Below, one piece after another: positions 1 through 4,737 of a DNA stretch of 15,747 bases (its first letter is position 1; the number at the start of each line of letters is the position of its first letter). Position numbers and translations under genes: made by a program. Origin of the DNA: Oscillospiraceae bacterium. Lineage in GTDB: Bacteria > Bacillota > Clostridia > Oscillospirales > CAG-272. The notes beneath the pieces were generated by a model. That model was not told where the DNA came from. It made no database searches and saw only the letters and a list, made by a program, of their open reading frames with translations. Location: positions 1 to 15,747 of the forward strand of contig WREN01000018.1 of the NCBI GenBank assembly GCA_009779295.1. Direction: 5' to 3'.

Positions 1-99
1 GATAAGCAGGATATTAATTTAAAGATCGTTGAGGAAGATGACGGGTTGATAGAAGCGCTAAAAAGTATAAAAATCGACTGGTCGGACGAATTACAATAA
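1..99 (+). CDS. 3' end of an unidentified gene (partial)
   Basis: An open frame runs from the window edge to a TAA at 97-99. It gives a 32-residue C-terminal fragment rich in Asp, Glu and Lys and ending in DWSDELQ. The next gene begins 14 bases downstream with its own GGAGGT site, so the two are probably cotranscribed. Nothing in the fragment identifies a family. The phage-type neighbour suggests an accessory or phage gene, but that is only context. It could also be a chance open frame, although the tight spacing argues for a real gene. Confidence 0.55.
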   Translation, partial: DKQDINLKIVEEDDGLIEALKSIKIDWSDELQ

Positions 100-113
100 A
101 TGGAGGTTAGAAA

Positions 114-413
114 ATGGAAGATAGAGTTATAGCATCGCCGATTAAAGCGATACGTAAGCATTGCCTTGAATGTGGCGGCGGTTCATTCGCGGAAGCAAGA
201 AATTGCCCTGCGGTAAAATGCATTTTACATCCGTACAGATTCGGCATAACGCCAAAGTCGAAACGGTATAACGCCGTGCATGGTGGTGATAAAAAATGCG
301 ACTGTAGGGCGTTAGTTTTGCTTTATATCGCGTACAAAGCACACTGGAGTAAAGATACCACCCTATCCCATTATCGCGCTTCTACGATGGAAAAACGCAG
401 CGTAGGAGCATAG
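114..413 (+). CDS. Small Cys-rich phage-type protein of unknown function
   Basis: This 99-residue basic protein starts at ATG 114 behind a strong GGAGGT site at 101-106. Its N-terminal half carries the pattern SPIKAIRKHCLECGGG, then NCPAVKCILHPYRFG. The paired Cys (C-x2-C followed by C-x4-C) look like a possible zinc-binding knuckle, and two further Cys lie in DKKCDC. From memory, short proteins with this IRxxCLxC...CP...C.LxPYRFG signature are common in prophages and integrated elements of Firmicutes, usually without assigned function. The C-terminal part is less patterned. It is the last rightward gene before a bidirectional terminator and probably belongs to the same transcript as the partial gene upstream. 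DNA or RNA binding is plausible but not shown. Confidence 0.8.
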   Translation: MEDRVIASPIKAIRKHCLECGGGSFAEARNCPAVKCILHPYRFGITPKSKRYNAVHGGDKKCDCRALVLLYIAYKAHWSKDTTLSHYRASTMEKRSVGA

Positions 414-427
414 TAATAGAAAATTTA

Positions 428-465
428 AGAGGGTTACCGTTTATATGCGGCTGCCCTCTATTTTT
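428..465. terminator. Bidirectional intrinsic terminator between convergent genes
   Basis: AGAGGG (428-433) pairs with CCCTCT (454-459), and an inner CCG/CGG pair tightens the stem. A run of five T follows at 461-465. On the other strand the stem is followed by TAAATTTTC. It lies in the 54-base gap between the end of the rightward Cys-rich gene (413) and the end of the leftward DUF2442 gene (468), so it can serve both. Confidence 0.8.
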
Positions 466-467
466 CA

Positions 468-755
468 TTATTTGGTTATCGAGGTACTGTTGTAATAAAG
501 TTCATCAGGGCTTATGTCTATATCTTCATTCCATACTACCGTTCCGTATTCGACATATGCGCGATTGAACAAATCTATATCCTTCAACGGCGAAAAACAA
601 GGCTTTCCCAATTGCTCTGACATATCATATATTTTTTGCTTCCCGTTAGTAAACGTTAGCAACAATTTATATCCGTCAAGCGGTTTAACATATTTTACCC
701 TTATCAATTTAGGCAATGGATTTTCCGCATATACAATTCCGTCAATTTCAATCAT
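468..755 (-). CDS. DUF2442 domain protein
   Basis: This 95-residue protein follows the DUF2442 pattern: VKYVKPLDGYKLLLTFTNGKQKIYDMSEQL, then an LKDIDLF segment, and the closing VVWNEDIDISPDELY. Essentially the whole length is the domain. ATG at 755 has a near-perfect AGAGGTGA site, placed in the 7-base gap after the DUF4160 stop, so it is the last gene of a three-gene leftward operon (RHH, DUF4160, DUF2442). DUF2442 genes commonly occur next to DUF4160 genes, and the pair has been discussed as toxin-antitoxin-like. The biochemical role is not established to my knowledge. The acidic protein may be the partner or neutraliser of the DUF4160 protein, which is inference. Confidence 0.85.
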   Translation of the reverse strand: MIEIDGIVYAENPLPKLIRVKYVKPLDGYKLLLTFTNGKQKIYDMSEQLGKPCFSPLKDIDLFNRAYVEYGTVVWNEDIDISPDELYYNSTSITK

Positions 756-762
756 TTTTTAT

Positions 763-1035
763 TCACCTCTTTGTTAATGGCGTTATTTTATTCGGGTTCT
801 TTCCTCTGACGGCTTCATTCCATGCACGGTATAATTCATCTTCATGCAAAGCTATCCAACCGGAAACAAGACGATATTGTTTTGACGGAAGCGATCCTAC
901 TAACATAATTCCGTCAAAATCTAATACAGCCTCATATTCGCCGTAAAACACATGGATATGAGGTTTATGATGTTGTTCGTCATCTTCGAAATACATACAA
1001 ATTTTTATACCATAGAATCTGCTCAATTCCGGCAT
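763..1035 (-). CDS. DUF4160 domain protein (candidate toxin-like partner)
   Basis: This 90-residue protein begins MPELSRFYGIKICMYF and carries HHKPHIHVFYGEYEA, the DUF4160 hallmark (family form: MPxISRFYGI..., PPHFHA.YGE). A GTG at 1044 is in frame, but it lies too close to the GAGGG site (1051-1047), and family members begin at MPE, so ATG 1035 is preferred. That places the start one base after the RHH stop (1037), indicating translational coupling. The DUF2442 gene follows after 7 bases. The conserved histidine cluster could be catalytic or metal-binding, but I know of no established reaction. Small size, a coupled RHH gene upstream and a small acidic partner downstream fit a toxin-antitoxin-type cassette. 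Confidence 0.85.
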   Translation of the reverse strand: MPELSRFYGIKICMYFEDDEQHHKPHIHVFYGEYEAVLDFDGIMLVGSLPSKQYRLVSGWIALHEDELYRAWNEAVRGKNPNKITPLTKR

Positions 1036-1036
1036 T

Positions 1037-1270
1037 TCATTCACCGCCCTCTTTTTCCGACACGAACTCCATAGACACGCCTAGAACCTCTTCTACGGCT
1101 TTATTTAATGCGGTACGTATAAACCCATTAATGCTTTGATTCGTCGCTGTAGCGGCTTCCTTGAGCCTCATACGTGCGCCTTTTTTCGTTTTAAATGATA
1201 CAGTTTCTATATTTTCTTTGTCATACTTATCTTGCGCCGAAGTCCGTCCATTTTTTTTATTTTCTGTCAT
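1037..1270 (-). CDS. Ribbon-helix-helix (Arc/CopG-type) DNA-binding protein
   Basis: This 77-residue protein has a charged N-terminus, then IETVSFKTKKG, which fits the antiparallel DNA-contacting strand. The helix-turn-helix pair of the RHH fold follows: ARMRLKEAATATNQSINGFIRTALNKAVEEVL. ATG 1270 has a GAGGTGAT site seven or so bases upstream. It is the first gene of the leftward operon and is followed directly by DUF4160. RHH proteins bind DNA as dimers and often act as antitoxin or autorepressor. Three palindromic 14-mers in the divergent promoter region (1307-1384) are the obvious candidate operators. Whether it neutralises the DUF4160 product or only regulates transcription cannot be decided from sequence. 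Confidence 0.85.
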   Translation of the reverse strand: MTENKKNGRTSAQDKYDKENIETVSFKTKKGARMRLKEAATATNQSINGFIRTALNKAVEEVLGVSMEFVSEKEGGE

Positions 1271-1287
1271 TTTATCACCTCAATAAT

Positions 1288-1316
1288 ATTATAGCATAAA
1301 TATAAATACCTAGCAA
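1288..1316 (-). promoter_or_regulatory. Leftward promoter of the RHH/DUF4160/DUF2442 operon
   Basis: On the minus strand TTGCTA (1316-1311) is followed by 17 bases and a perfect TATAAT (1293-1288). Transcription would start near 1281, about 11 bases before the RHH start codon. The -35 box lies within the palindrome at 1307-1320, so a bound repressor would block it. Confidence 0.7.
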
Positions 1317-1320
1317 TGTA
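1307..1320. promoter_or_regulatory. Operator-like palindrome, copy 1
   Basis: TACCTAGCAATGTA is a diverged copy of the palindrome TACnTAGCTAnGTA. It matches the reverse complement of copy 3 at 12 of 14 positions. It covers the -35 box of the leftward RHH promoter. Autorepression by the RHH protein is inferred. Confidence 0.6.
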
Positions 1321-1335
1321 CATAATACACAAAAA

Positions 1336-1349
1336 TACATAGCTAAGTT
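1336..1349. promoter_or_regulatory. Operator-like palindrome, copy 2
   Basis: TACATAGCTAAGTT differs from copy 3 only at the last base. It lies between the two divergent promoters, 29 bp centre to centre from copy 1 and 35 bp from copy 3. Confidence 0.65.
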
Positions 1350-1364
1350 TGTGAATAATACCAA

Positions 1365-1393
1365 TTGACATACATAGCTAAGTATGATATAAT
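1365..1393 (+). promoter_or_regulatory. Perfect-consensus rightward promoter
   Basis: TTGACA (1365-1370), a 17-base spacer, then TATAAT (1388-1393): both hexamers and the spacing match the SigA consensus exactly. It drives the 89-aa gene that starts at 1431. The spacer contains operator copy 3 (1371-1384), so this intrinsically strong promoter is probably held off by a repressor. Confidence 0.88.
1371..1384. promoter_or_regulatory. Operator-like palindrome, copy 3, in a promoter spacer
   Basis: TACATAGCTAAGTA is palindromic at 12 of 14 positions. It begins immediately after the -35 TTGACA and ends 3 bases before the -10 of the rightward promoter. This is the classic position for repression by RNA polymerase exclusion. 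Confidence 0.7.
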
Positions 1394-1430
1394 AGTATCA
1401 TAAAAATAAATCATAAAGGAGTAATAACAA

Positions 1431-1700
1431 ATGTCAATCAACGAAATCACAACCAAAGCAAGGGAAGTCAAAGAACTCATCAGAATGAAGGAGGAACTCG
1501 AAGCGGAAATAACAAGTCTACAGGACGAAATCAAAGCTCACATGGGCGCAGACGAGGAAGTCACCGCCGGAGAGTATAAAATCCGCTGGACTACAGTCAA
1601 GAGCAACAGATTTGATACCACAGCGTTTAAGACGAAGTATAATGATCTGTACGATCAATTTACAAAGGAGAGTATTACCCGCAGATTCAGTATAGCATGA
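1431..1700 (+). CDS. Short coiled-coil phage-type protein
   Basis: This 89-residue protein starts at ATG 1431 behind AAAGGAG at 1416-1422. Residues about 8-38 (AREVKELIRMKEELEAEITS and beyond) form a charged heptad-like helix, probably a coiled coil. The tail EYKIRWTTVKSNRFDTTAFK...LYDQFTK...TRRFSIA is typical, as I recall, of small proteins encoded beside YqaJ-type recombinase or RecT genes in Firmicutes phages. No such recombinase is visible here. It is transcribed alone from a perfect-consensus promoter with an operator in its spacer, back to back with the RHH operon. Its function is unknown. A role with a phage nuclease or recombinase is guilt by association. Confidence 0.82.
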   Translation: MSINEITTKAREVKELIRMKEELEAEITSLQDEIKAHMGADEEVTAGEYKIRWTTVKSNRFDTTAFKTKYNDLYDQFTKESITRRFSIA

Positions 1701-1734
1701 GAAAACCCATATCTAAACTGTGAATTTAAATACA

Positions 1735-1784
1735 GGTTATATGGATCGGTTGTACCGATACTCTACAAGTTAAGTATAACCGAT
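1735..1784. other. Competing inverted repeats in the 157-base gap
   Basis: GGTTATA (1735-1741) can pair with TATAACC (1775-1781), enclosing a hairpin ATCGGT-TGT-ACCGAT (1745-1759). Alternatively ATCGGTT (1745-1751) can pair with AACCGAT (1778-1784), which excludes the other pairings. No T-run follows, so it is not a normal terminator. It could be an RNA switch, an operator pair or a chance arrangement. No further gene is seen between 1701 and 1857. Confidence 0.35.
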
Positions 1785-1857
1785 TCGCTCTCAAAAGTCA
1801 ATAGTTATTTATTGAAGCTCTAATCAAAAAATAAAATGAAGGTGTTGTATTAAATTT

Positions 1858-2064
1858 ATGGAAACCCCAAAAGAGAAGCTATACAAAATCCTATCAGAAT
1901 GTACCGTTGAAGAATTAGAAACAGTTATACTCATCATCAATTTTCGAAATAATGGCGGTACAATTGAACAATTTAACGAATGGATCGAGCAAGGTAAAGA
2001 TTATATTGAAATCAAGGAATTAATGCGAAATCAAATACAACAAAGTGAGGCGTGTACATGTTAA
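1858..2064 (+). CDS. Small protein of unknown function
   Basis: This acidic 68-residue protein begins METPKEKLYKILSECTVEELETVILII and looks largely helical. Its tail contains QSEACTC. I do not recognise a family. ATG 1858 has AAGGTG (1839-1844) about 13 bases upstream, a long spacing, so initiation may be inefficient. Its end overlaps the next gene by 7 bases, supporting a two-gene transcript ended by the terminator at 2342. It lies among phage-type accessory genes. The short length and overlap suggest a phage early-type or regulatory protein, but that is only context. Confidence 0.62.
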   Translation: METPKEKLYKILSECTVEELETVILIINFRNNGGTIEQFNEWIEQGKDYIEIKELMRNQIQQSEACTC

Positions 2065-2333
2065 GTCAACCGGAAACGAATAAGCAAATATGGGACACTA
2101 TGGAAACGATAAACACATACATAGACAGGGTAGGAGATTTATTATTGATACTCATAGGCGATTATTTACGTCATAGCAAAATATCAGACGATGCAGAATT
2201 AACAAACAAATATATCTGCAACTACAGAGCCATCCAAACGTTAGTGGTTGCGGCTGATGACTATATAGGATTTGTACAGAGGGAAGCGGATAAGATATAC
2301 AATTTATTACGTGAGGAAAAGAAGCAAGCATAA
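2058..2333 (+). CDS. Small helical protein of unknown function
   Basis: A GTG at 2052 is in frame but lies one base after the AGTGAGG site (2044-2050). ATG 2058 has a normal 7-base spacing and is chosen, giving 91 residues. The sequence is mostly helical: a TMETINTYIDRVGDLLLIL segment near the N-terminus and a long C-terminal helix ending in READKIYNLLREEKKQA. No catalytic or metal motif is visible, and I do not recognise the family. It overlaps the preceding gene by 7 bases and is followed directly by an intrinsic terminator, so it is the last gene of this accessory transcript. Confidence 0.7.
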   Translation: MLSQPETNKQIWDTMETINTYIDRVGDLLLILIGDYLRHSKISDDAELTNKYICNYRAIQTLVVAADDYIGFVQREADKIYNLLREEKKQA

Positions 2334-2341
2334 ATTTATCA

Positions 2342-2371
2342 AGGGCGTGACAAACGTCCTTTTTTATTTTT
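2342..2371 (+). terminator. Intrinsic terminator
   Basis: AGGGCGT (2342-2348), loop GACAA and ACGTCCT (2354-2360) form a 7-bp stem with one G-T pair, followed by TTTTTATTTTT. It ends the transcript of the two small unknown genes. Confidence 0.85.
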
Positions 2372-2390
2372 ATAATCGAATTATCTGAAT

Positions 2391-2562
2391 CTATAAAAAG
2401 AATTCATCCGCATACATGCGGTTTCCCACGATAACGCGGGCGAAGTTATAAAACTTGCGATTTGTTGCACCATAAAAAAGGATTCTCTTACACAATTACG
2501 CGCGCGAGGGTACGGTGGTGGAAACGTTATAAATATCGCAAAAAGTTGCACATAAAAAAGGA
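2391..2562. repeat. Degenerate ~80-bp tandem repeats, non-coding
   Basis: The block CATAAAAAAG occurs at 2471 and 2551, and as CTATAAAAAG at 2391, giving a period of 80. The last two copies are preceded by shared blocks GTTATAAA (2445, 2526) and GTTGCAC (2464, 2544). In between lie GC-rich hairpins such as CCGCA-TACA-TGCGG (2408-2421). The stretch from 2334 to 2872 has no convincing gene. Besides these repeats it holds terminators and the elements listed separately. Confidence 0.6.
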
Positions 2563-2698
2563 AAATTCGCAACCGTATACACAACGGTCAAAGAGCGTTC
2601 AATGAGAATTATGGATTTTTCCGAAGTTTTCACCTTAAAAAGGGGGCAGGGGAAAAATTAGCTTAAGTCGCAGACAATTCAAGCTATCTAAAAAAATG

Positions 2699-2730
2699 TT
2701 AGCTATTTGTTAGCCTATTTAGGATATAAT
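2699..2730 (+). promoter_or_regulatory. 11-bp-period direct repeats beside a TATAAT box
   Basis: TTAGCTATTTG (2699-2709) is followed directly by TTAGCCTATTT (2710-2720) and then TATAAT (2725-2730). A related AGCTATCTA lies at 2682. No good -35 box is found at the right distance, and only a terminator follows 25 bases downstream. The repeats could be binding sites for a regulator or an excisionase. They could also be fortuitous. Confidence 0.35.
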
Positions 2731-2754
2731 ACAATAAGTGTAAACGTCAAAATT

Positions 2755-2777
2755 AGAGGGAATACTCCCTCTTTTTT
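2755..2777 (+). terminator. Strong intrinsic terminator
   Basis: AGAGGGA (2755-2761), loop ATAC and TCCCTCT (2766-2772) form a perfect 7-bp stem, continuing into TTTTT. No gene lies directly upstream. It could end a very short transcript from about 2737, or insulate the element from the tRNA gene. Confidence 0.8.
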
Positions 2778-2783
2778 AACTTT

Positions 2784-2802
2784 CTTGACCAAAACTTGAC
2801 CA
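2784..2802. repeat. Doubled CTTGACCA, candidate integrase arm sites
   Basis: CTTGACCA occurs at 2784-2791 and 2795-2802, 11 bp apart, about 70 bp from the 3' end of the tRNA gene. Paired short repeats of this kind beside a tRNA 3' end are typical of arm-type binding sites of tyrosine integrases. The assignment here is inference, since the integrase gene is not in the window. Confidence 0.4.
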
Positions 2803-2830
2803 TTTTTCTATTATGAGTAAATATCTCAAA

Positions 2831-2868
2831 AATATAAAGCCCTATGAAACGTGATCCCATAAGGCTTT
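2831..2868 (-). terminator. Terminator of the tRNA-Pro gene
   Basis: On the minus strand AAAGCC (2868-2863) pairs with GGCTTT (2841-2836), with the stem extended by TATG/CATA across one mismatch. ATATTTTT follows. It begins a few bases after the CCA end of the tRNA. Confidence 0.7.
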
Positions 2869-2872
2869 ATCG

Positions 2873-2948
2873 TGGTCGAAGTGACAGGATTTGAACCTGC
2901 GGCATCATGGTCCCAAACCATGCACTCTACCAACTGAGTTACACCTCG
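2873..2948 (-). tRNA. tRNA-Pro (anticodon TGG)
   Basis: Read on the minus strand, the acceptor stem is CGAGGTG (2948-2942) with CACTTCG, one G-T pair, discriminator A at 2876 and an encoded CCA (2875-2873). The D arm is ACTC...GAGT with AGTTGGTA between. The anticodon stem CATGG/CCATG holds loop TTTGGGA, giving anticodon TGG (2915-2913). The T arm contains GGTTCAAATCC. Total length is 76 nt. All tRNA arms are intact. The 3' end faces the phage-like left region, the usual orientation when an element has integrated into a tRNA 3' end. Confidence 0.95.
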
Positions 2949-2959
2949 AAATCTATAAT

Positions 2960-2988
2960 ATTATATCAAGAAATAATGAATAACTAAA
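2960..2988 (-). promoter_or_regulatory. Promoter of tRNA-Pro
   Basis: On the minus strand TGATATAAT (2968-2960) is an extended -10 box. A poor -35 candidate, TTTAGT (2988-2983), lies 17 bases upstream. Transcription would start near 2953, about 5 bases before the mature 5' end. Confidence 0.55.
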
Positions 2989-3023
2989 ATAATTATTATA
3001 AACAAATTATTAATTATAAGTTC

Positions 3024-3052
3024 TTGACAATAATTTAATAAAATGATATTAT
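3024..3052 (+). promoter_or_regulatory. Promoter of the URO-D family gene
   Basis: TTGACA (3024-3029), 17 bases, TATTAT (3047-3052), followed about 20 bases later by the AGGTGG ribosome site. The whole element closely resembles the promoter at 4676, including the shared AAATGATATT. Confidence 0.8.
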
Positions 3053-3084
3053 TATAGTATTAATAAGTTTAGGTGGTTTTAATT

Positions 3085-4176
3085 ATGATAAAAAAAGCTA
3101 TTGAAACGATGACGTCGAAAAAACGCGTCAGATTGACGTTTAACCATGAAAAGACCGATAGGGTTACGATCGGATACGATACGAACGGCGGAATCCATGC
3201 CAGATTGATGCAGGCGTTAAATATTGATAACCATGAAACGTTATTACAAGCATTGGGAGTTGATTACAGAGGGATCGGTGCGCCGTACATCGGTAAACCG
3301 TTGTTCGAGGAAATACCGGACAGGCATATCAACCAGCTTGAAGGCGCGGTGATGAGATGGGTTGAGCACAAAACCGGCGGATATTGGGATTTCTGCGATT
3401 TTCCGTTAAAAGATGCGGACGACGAAGTCTTTTACAGGTTTCCGGTACCGAACGCGGATGATTTCGATTATGACGCAATGCTCGATCACGCTGAAGCTAT
3501 TGGAAACGACTACGCTCTATTCGTCGGCGGCGCGGGGATTCCCGATATCATCAACTCAAACGGGCGAATAATGGGAATGGAAGACATACTCTGTCATCTT
3601 CTAACGGAATATGAGCCGGCGATAGATTTCGTGAAACGCCGCGCGGCGTTTCAATTGAAACTGATGGAACGTACGATAGATAAAATCAAGGATTATATCG
3701 ATTTTATTTGGTACGGCGAAGATTTGGGAACGCAGCATACACCTTTGATCGGCTATGATCTATATCAAAAAGTGATGAAGCCTATACATAAACAGTTTTT
3801 CGATTTAGCTAACGCGTATAATTTGCCCTGTATCGTACACACATGCGGGAGTTCGAGCTGGGTTTACAACGATTTTATCGAAATGGGCGTGGCGGGAGTA
3901 GATACATTGCAGCCTGAAGCGACGAATATGTCGCCGGAATATCTGAAAAAGACATTCGGAAGTAAACTGTGCTTCAGAGGATGTTTATCGACGGCCGGTC
4001 CGCTTGCATACGGCACGGTTGATGAAACGATCGAAGACGTGAAACAAACTTTAGAAATTATGATGGACGGTTACGGTTATCATTTTGCTACGTCGCACGC
4101 GATACAAGACAACTCGCCGGTTGAGAATGTGATCGCGATGTATCAGGCGGTACACGACTTTGGAGTTTATTTATAA
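3085..4176 (+). CDS. Uroporphyrinogen decarboxylase (URO-D) fold protein, methyltransferase-like
   Basis: ATG 3085 has AGGTGG (3071-3076) at 8-base spacing. An in-frame GTG at 3073 lies inside that site and is rejected. The 363-residue product matches clostridial URO-D superfamily proteins: a C-terminal barrel with GEDLGTQ (211-217), HTCGSS (252-257), CFRGCLST (296-303) and SHAIQDNSPVENV (337-349). HxC followed by a late Cys is the zinc site of the MtaA/CmuA corrinoid methyltransferases. Here HTC is present, but the late position reads S-H, so the third ligand differs or is absent. No other heme gene is nearby, so a true HemE is unlikely. The substrate is unknown. A demethylation or methyl-transfer role is a family-level guess. 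It may be cotranscribed with the GNAT gene 35 bases downstream. Confidence 0.82.
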   Translation: MIKKAIETMTSKKRVRLTFNHEKTDRVTIGYDTNGGIHARLMQALNIDNHETLLQALGVDYRGIGAPYIGKPLFEEIPDRHINQLEGAVMRWVEHKTGGYWDFCDFPLKDADDEVFYRFPVPNADDFDYDAMLDHAEAIGNDYALFVGGAGIPDIINSNGRIMGMEDILCHLLTEYEPAIDFVKRRAAFQLKLMERTIDKIKDYIDFIWYGEDLGTQHTPLIGYDLYQKVMKPIHKQFFDLANAYNLPCIVHTCGSSSWVYNDFIEMGVAGVDTLQPEATNMSPEYLKKTFGSKLCFRGCLSTAGPLAYGTVDETIEDVKQTLEIMMDGYGYHFATSHAIQDNSPVENVIAMYQAVHDFGVYL

Positions 4177-4211
4177 TAAAACGTAGAAATCTATATTTTA
4201 GGAGTGTGCAA

Positions 4212-4625
4212 ATGGAAATAAAATATAATGATTTTTTAATAAGCGACGATAAACCATTAATTCAGATTGACCGTGTATATGAACTTCTAAAAACAACATA
4301 CTGGGCTGAAAAATGGATAACAAGAGAAATAGTCGTTCTATCTGTCGCAAATTCATTTTGCTTTGGGATTTATAAAGATAATGTTTTAATCGGATTTGCG
4401 AGGTGTATAACAGATTTTGCTACGATGTATTATTTGGCTGACGTAGTTATTGATGAAAATTTCAGAGGACAGGGTTTGGGGAAAGTTTTGACAAAATTTA
4501 TAACGGAACACGAAATATTTTCGCCCTTATTAGGCGTAACTGAAACAAGGGACACACATGGATTATATGAAAAATATGGTTTTAAAACAAGCAATGGGTT
4601 TGCTATGAGAAAAGATCCTTCGTGA
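4212..4625 (+). CDS. GNAT family N-acetyltransferase
   Basis: This 137-residue protein fills a single GNAT domain. Motif A is ADVVIDENFRGQGLGKVLTK, with the acetyl-CoA pyrophosphate loop RGQGLG at 85-90. GLYEKYGF (117-124) is the usual motif B ending. The N-terminal YELLKTTYWAEKW and the FARCITDFATMYYLADV strand pair resemble the short YjgM-like subgroup. ATG 4212 has AGGAG (4200-4204) at 7-base spacing. The GTG at 4206 lies directly next to that site and is rejected. There is no terminator between it and the URO-D gene, and a new promoter follows it at 4676. The acceptor substrate cannot be told; a small amine or a protein N-terminus is possible. Confidence 0.88.
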   Translation: MEIKYNDFLISDDKPLIQIDRVYELLKTTYWAEKWITREIVVLSVANSFCFGIYKDNVLIGFARCITDFATMYYLADVVIDENFRGQGLGKVLTKFITEHEIFSPLLGVTETRDTHGLYEKYGFKTSNGFAMRKDPS

Positions 4626-4675
4626 TGTACCGATCAAGTTCGAGTCCAGAATAATACATCAATTCTGATAAATAC

Positions 4676-4704
4676 TTGACAATGTTTTAATTAAATGATA
4701 TTCT
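4676..4704 (+). promoter_or_regulatory. Promoter of the substrate-binding lipoprotein gene
   Basis: TTGACA (4676-4681), 17 bases, TATTCT (4699-4704), then an AGGGGG ribosome site at 4723-4728. Over about 54 bases it matches the URO-D gene promoter at roughly 41 positions, so the two may be coregulated or derived from one another. Confidence 0.75.
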
Positions 4705-4737
4705 TATTATAAACAAATATTTAGGGGGAAAATTAAA

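Noticed and set aside
2381..2584. 67-residue leftward open frame
   Set aside because: It lies across the degenerate 80-bp repeats and hairpins, has no ribosome site and resembles no protein. The repeat structure explains the sequence better.
2602..2661. Short frame starting MRIMDFSEVF, possible peptide
   Set aside because: Only about 19 codons, no good ribosome site or promoter, and no recognisable family. Not enough support.
1..2872. CRISPR array or cas genes in the accessory region
   Set aside because: Repeats here are degenerate, few and at 11-, 35- or 80-bp spacing. There is no identical repeat/unique spacer series and no Cas-like protein.
4630..4652. AGTTCGAGTCC resembling a tRNA T-arm, possible tRNA remnant or att site
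   Set aside because: No matching acceptor, anticodon or D-arm pieces around it. An 11-base resemblance is expected by chance.
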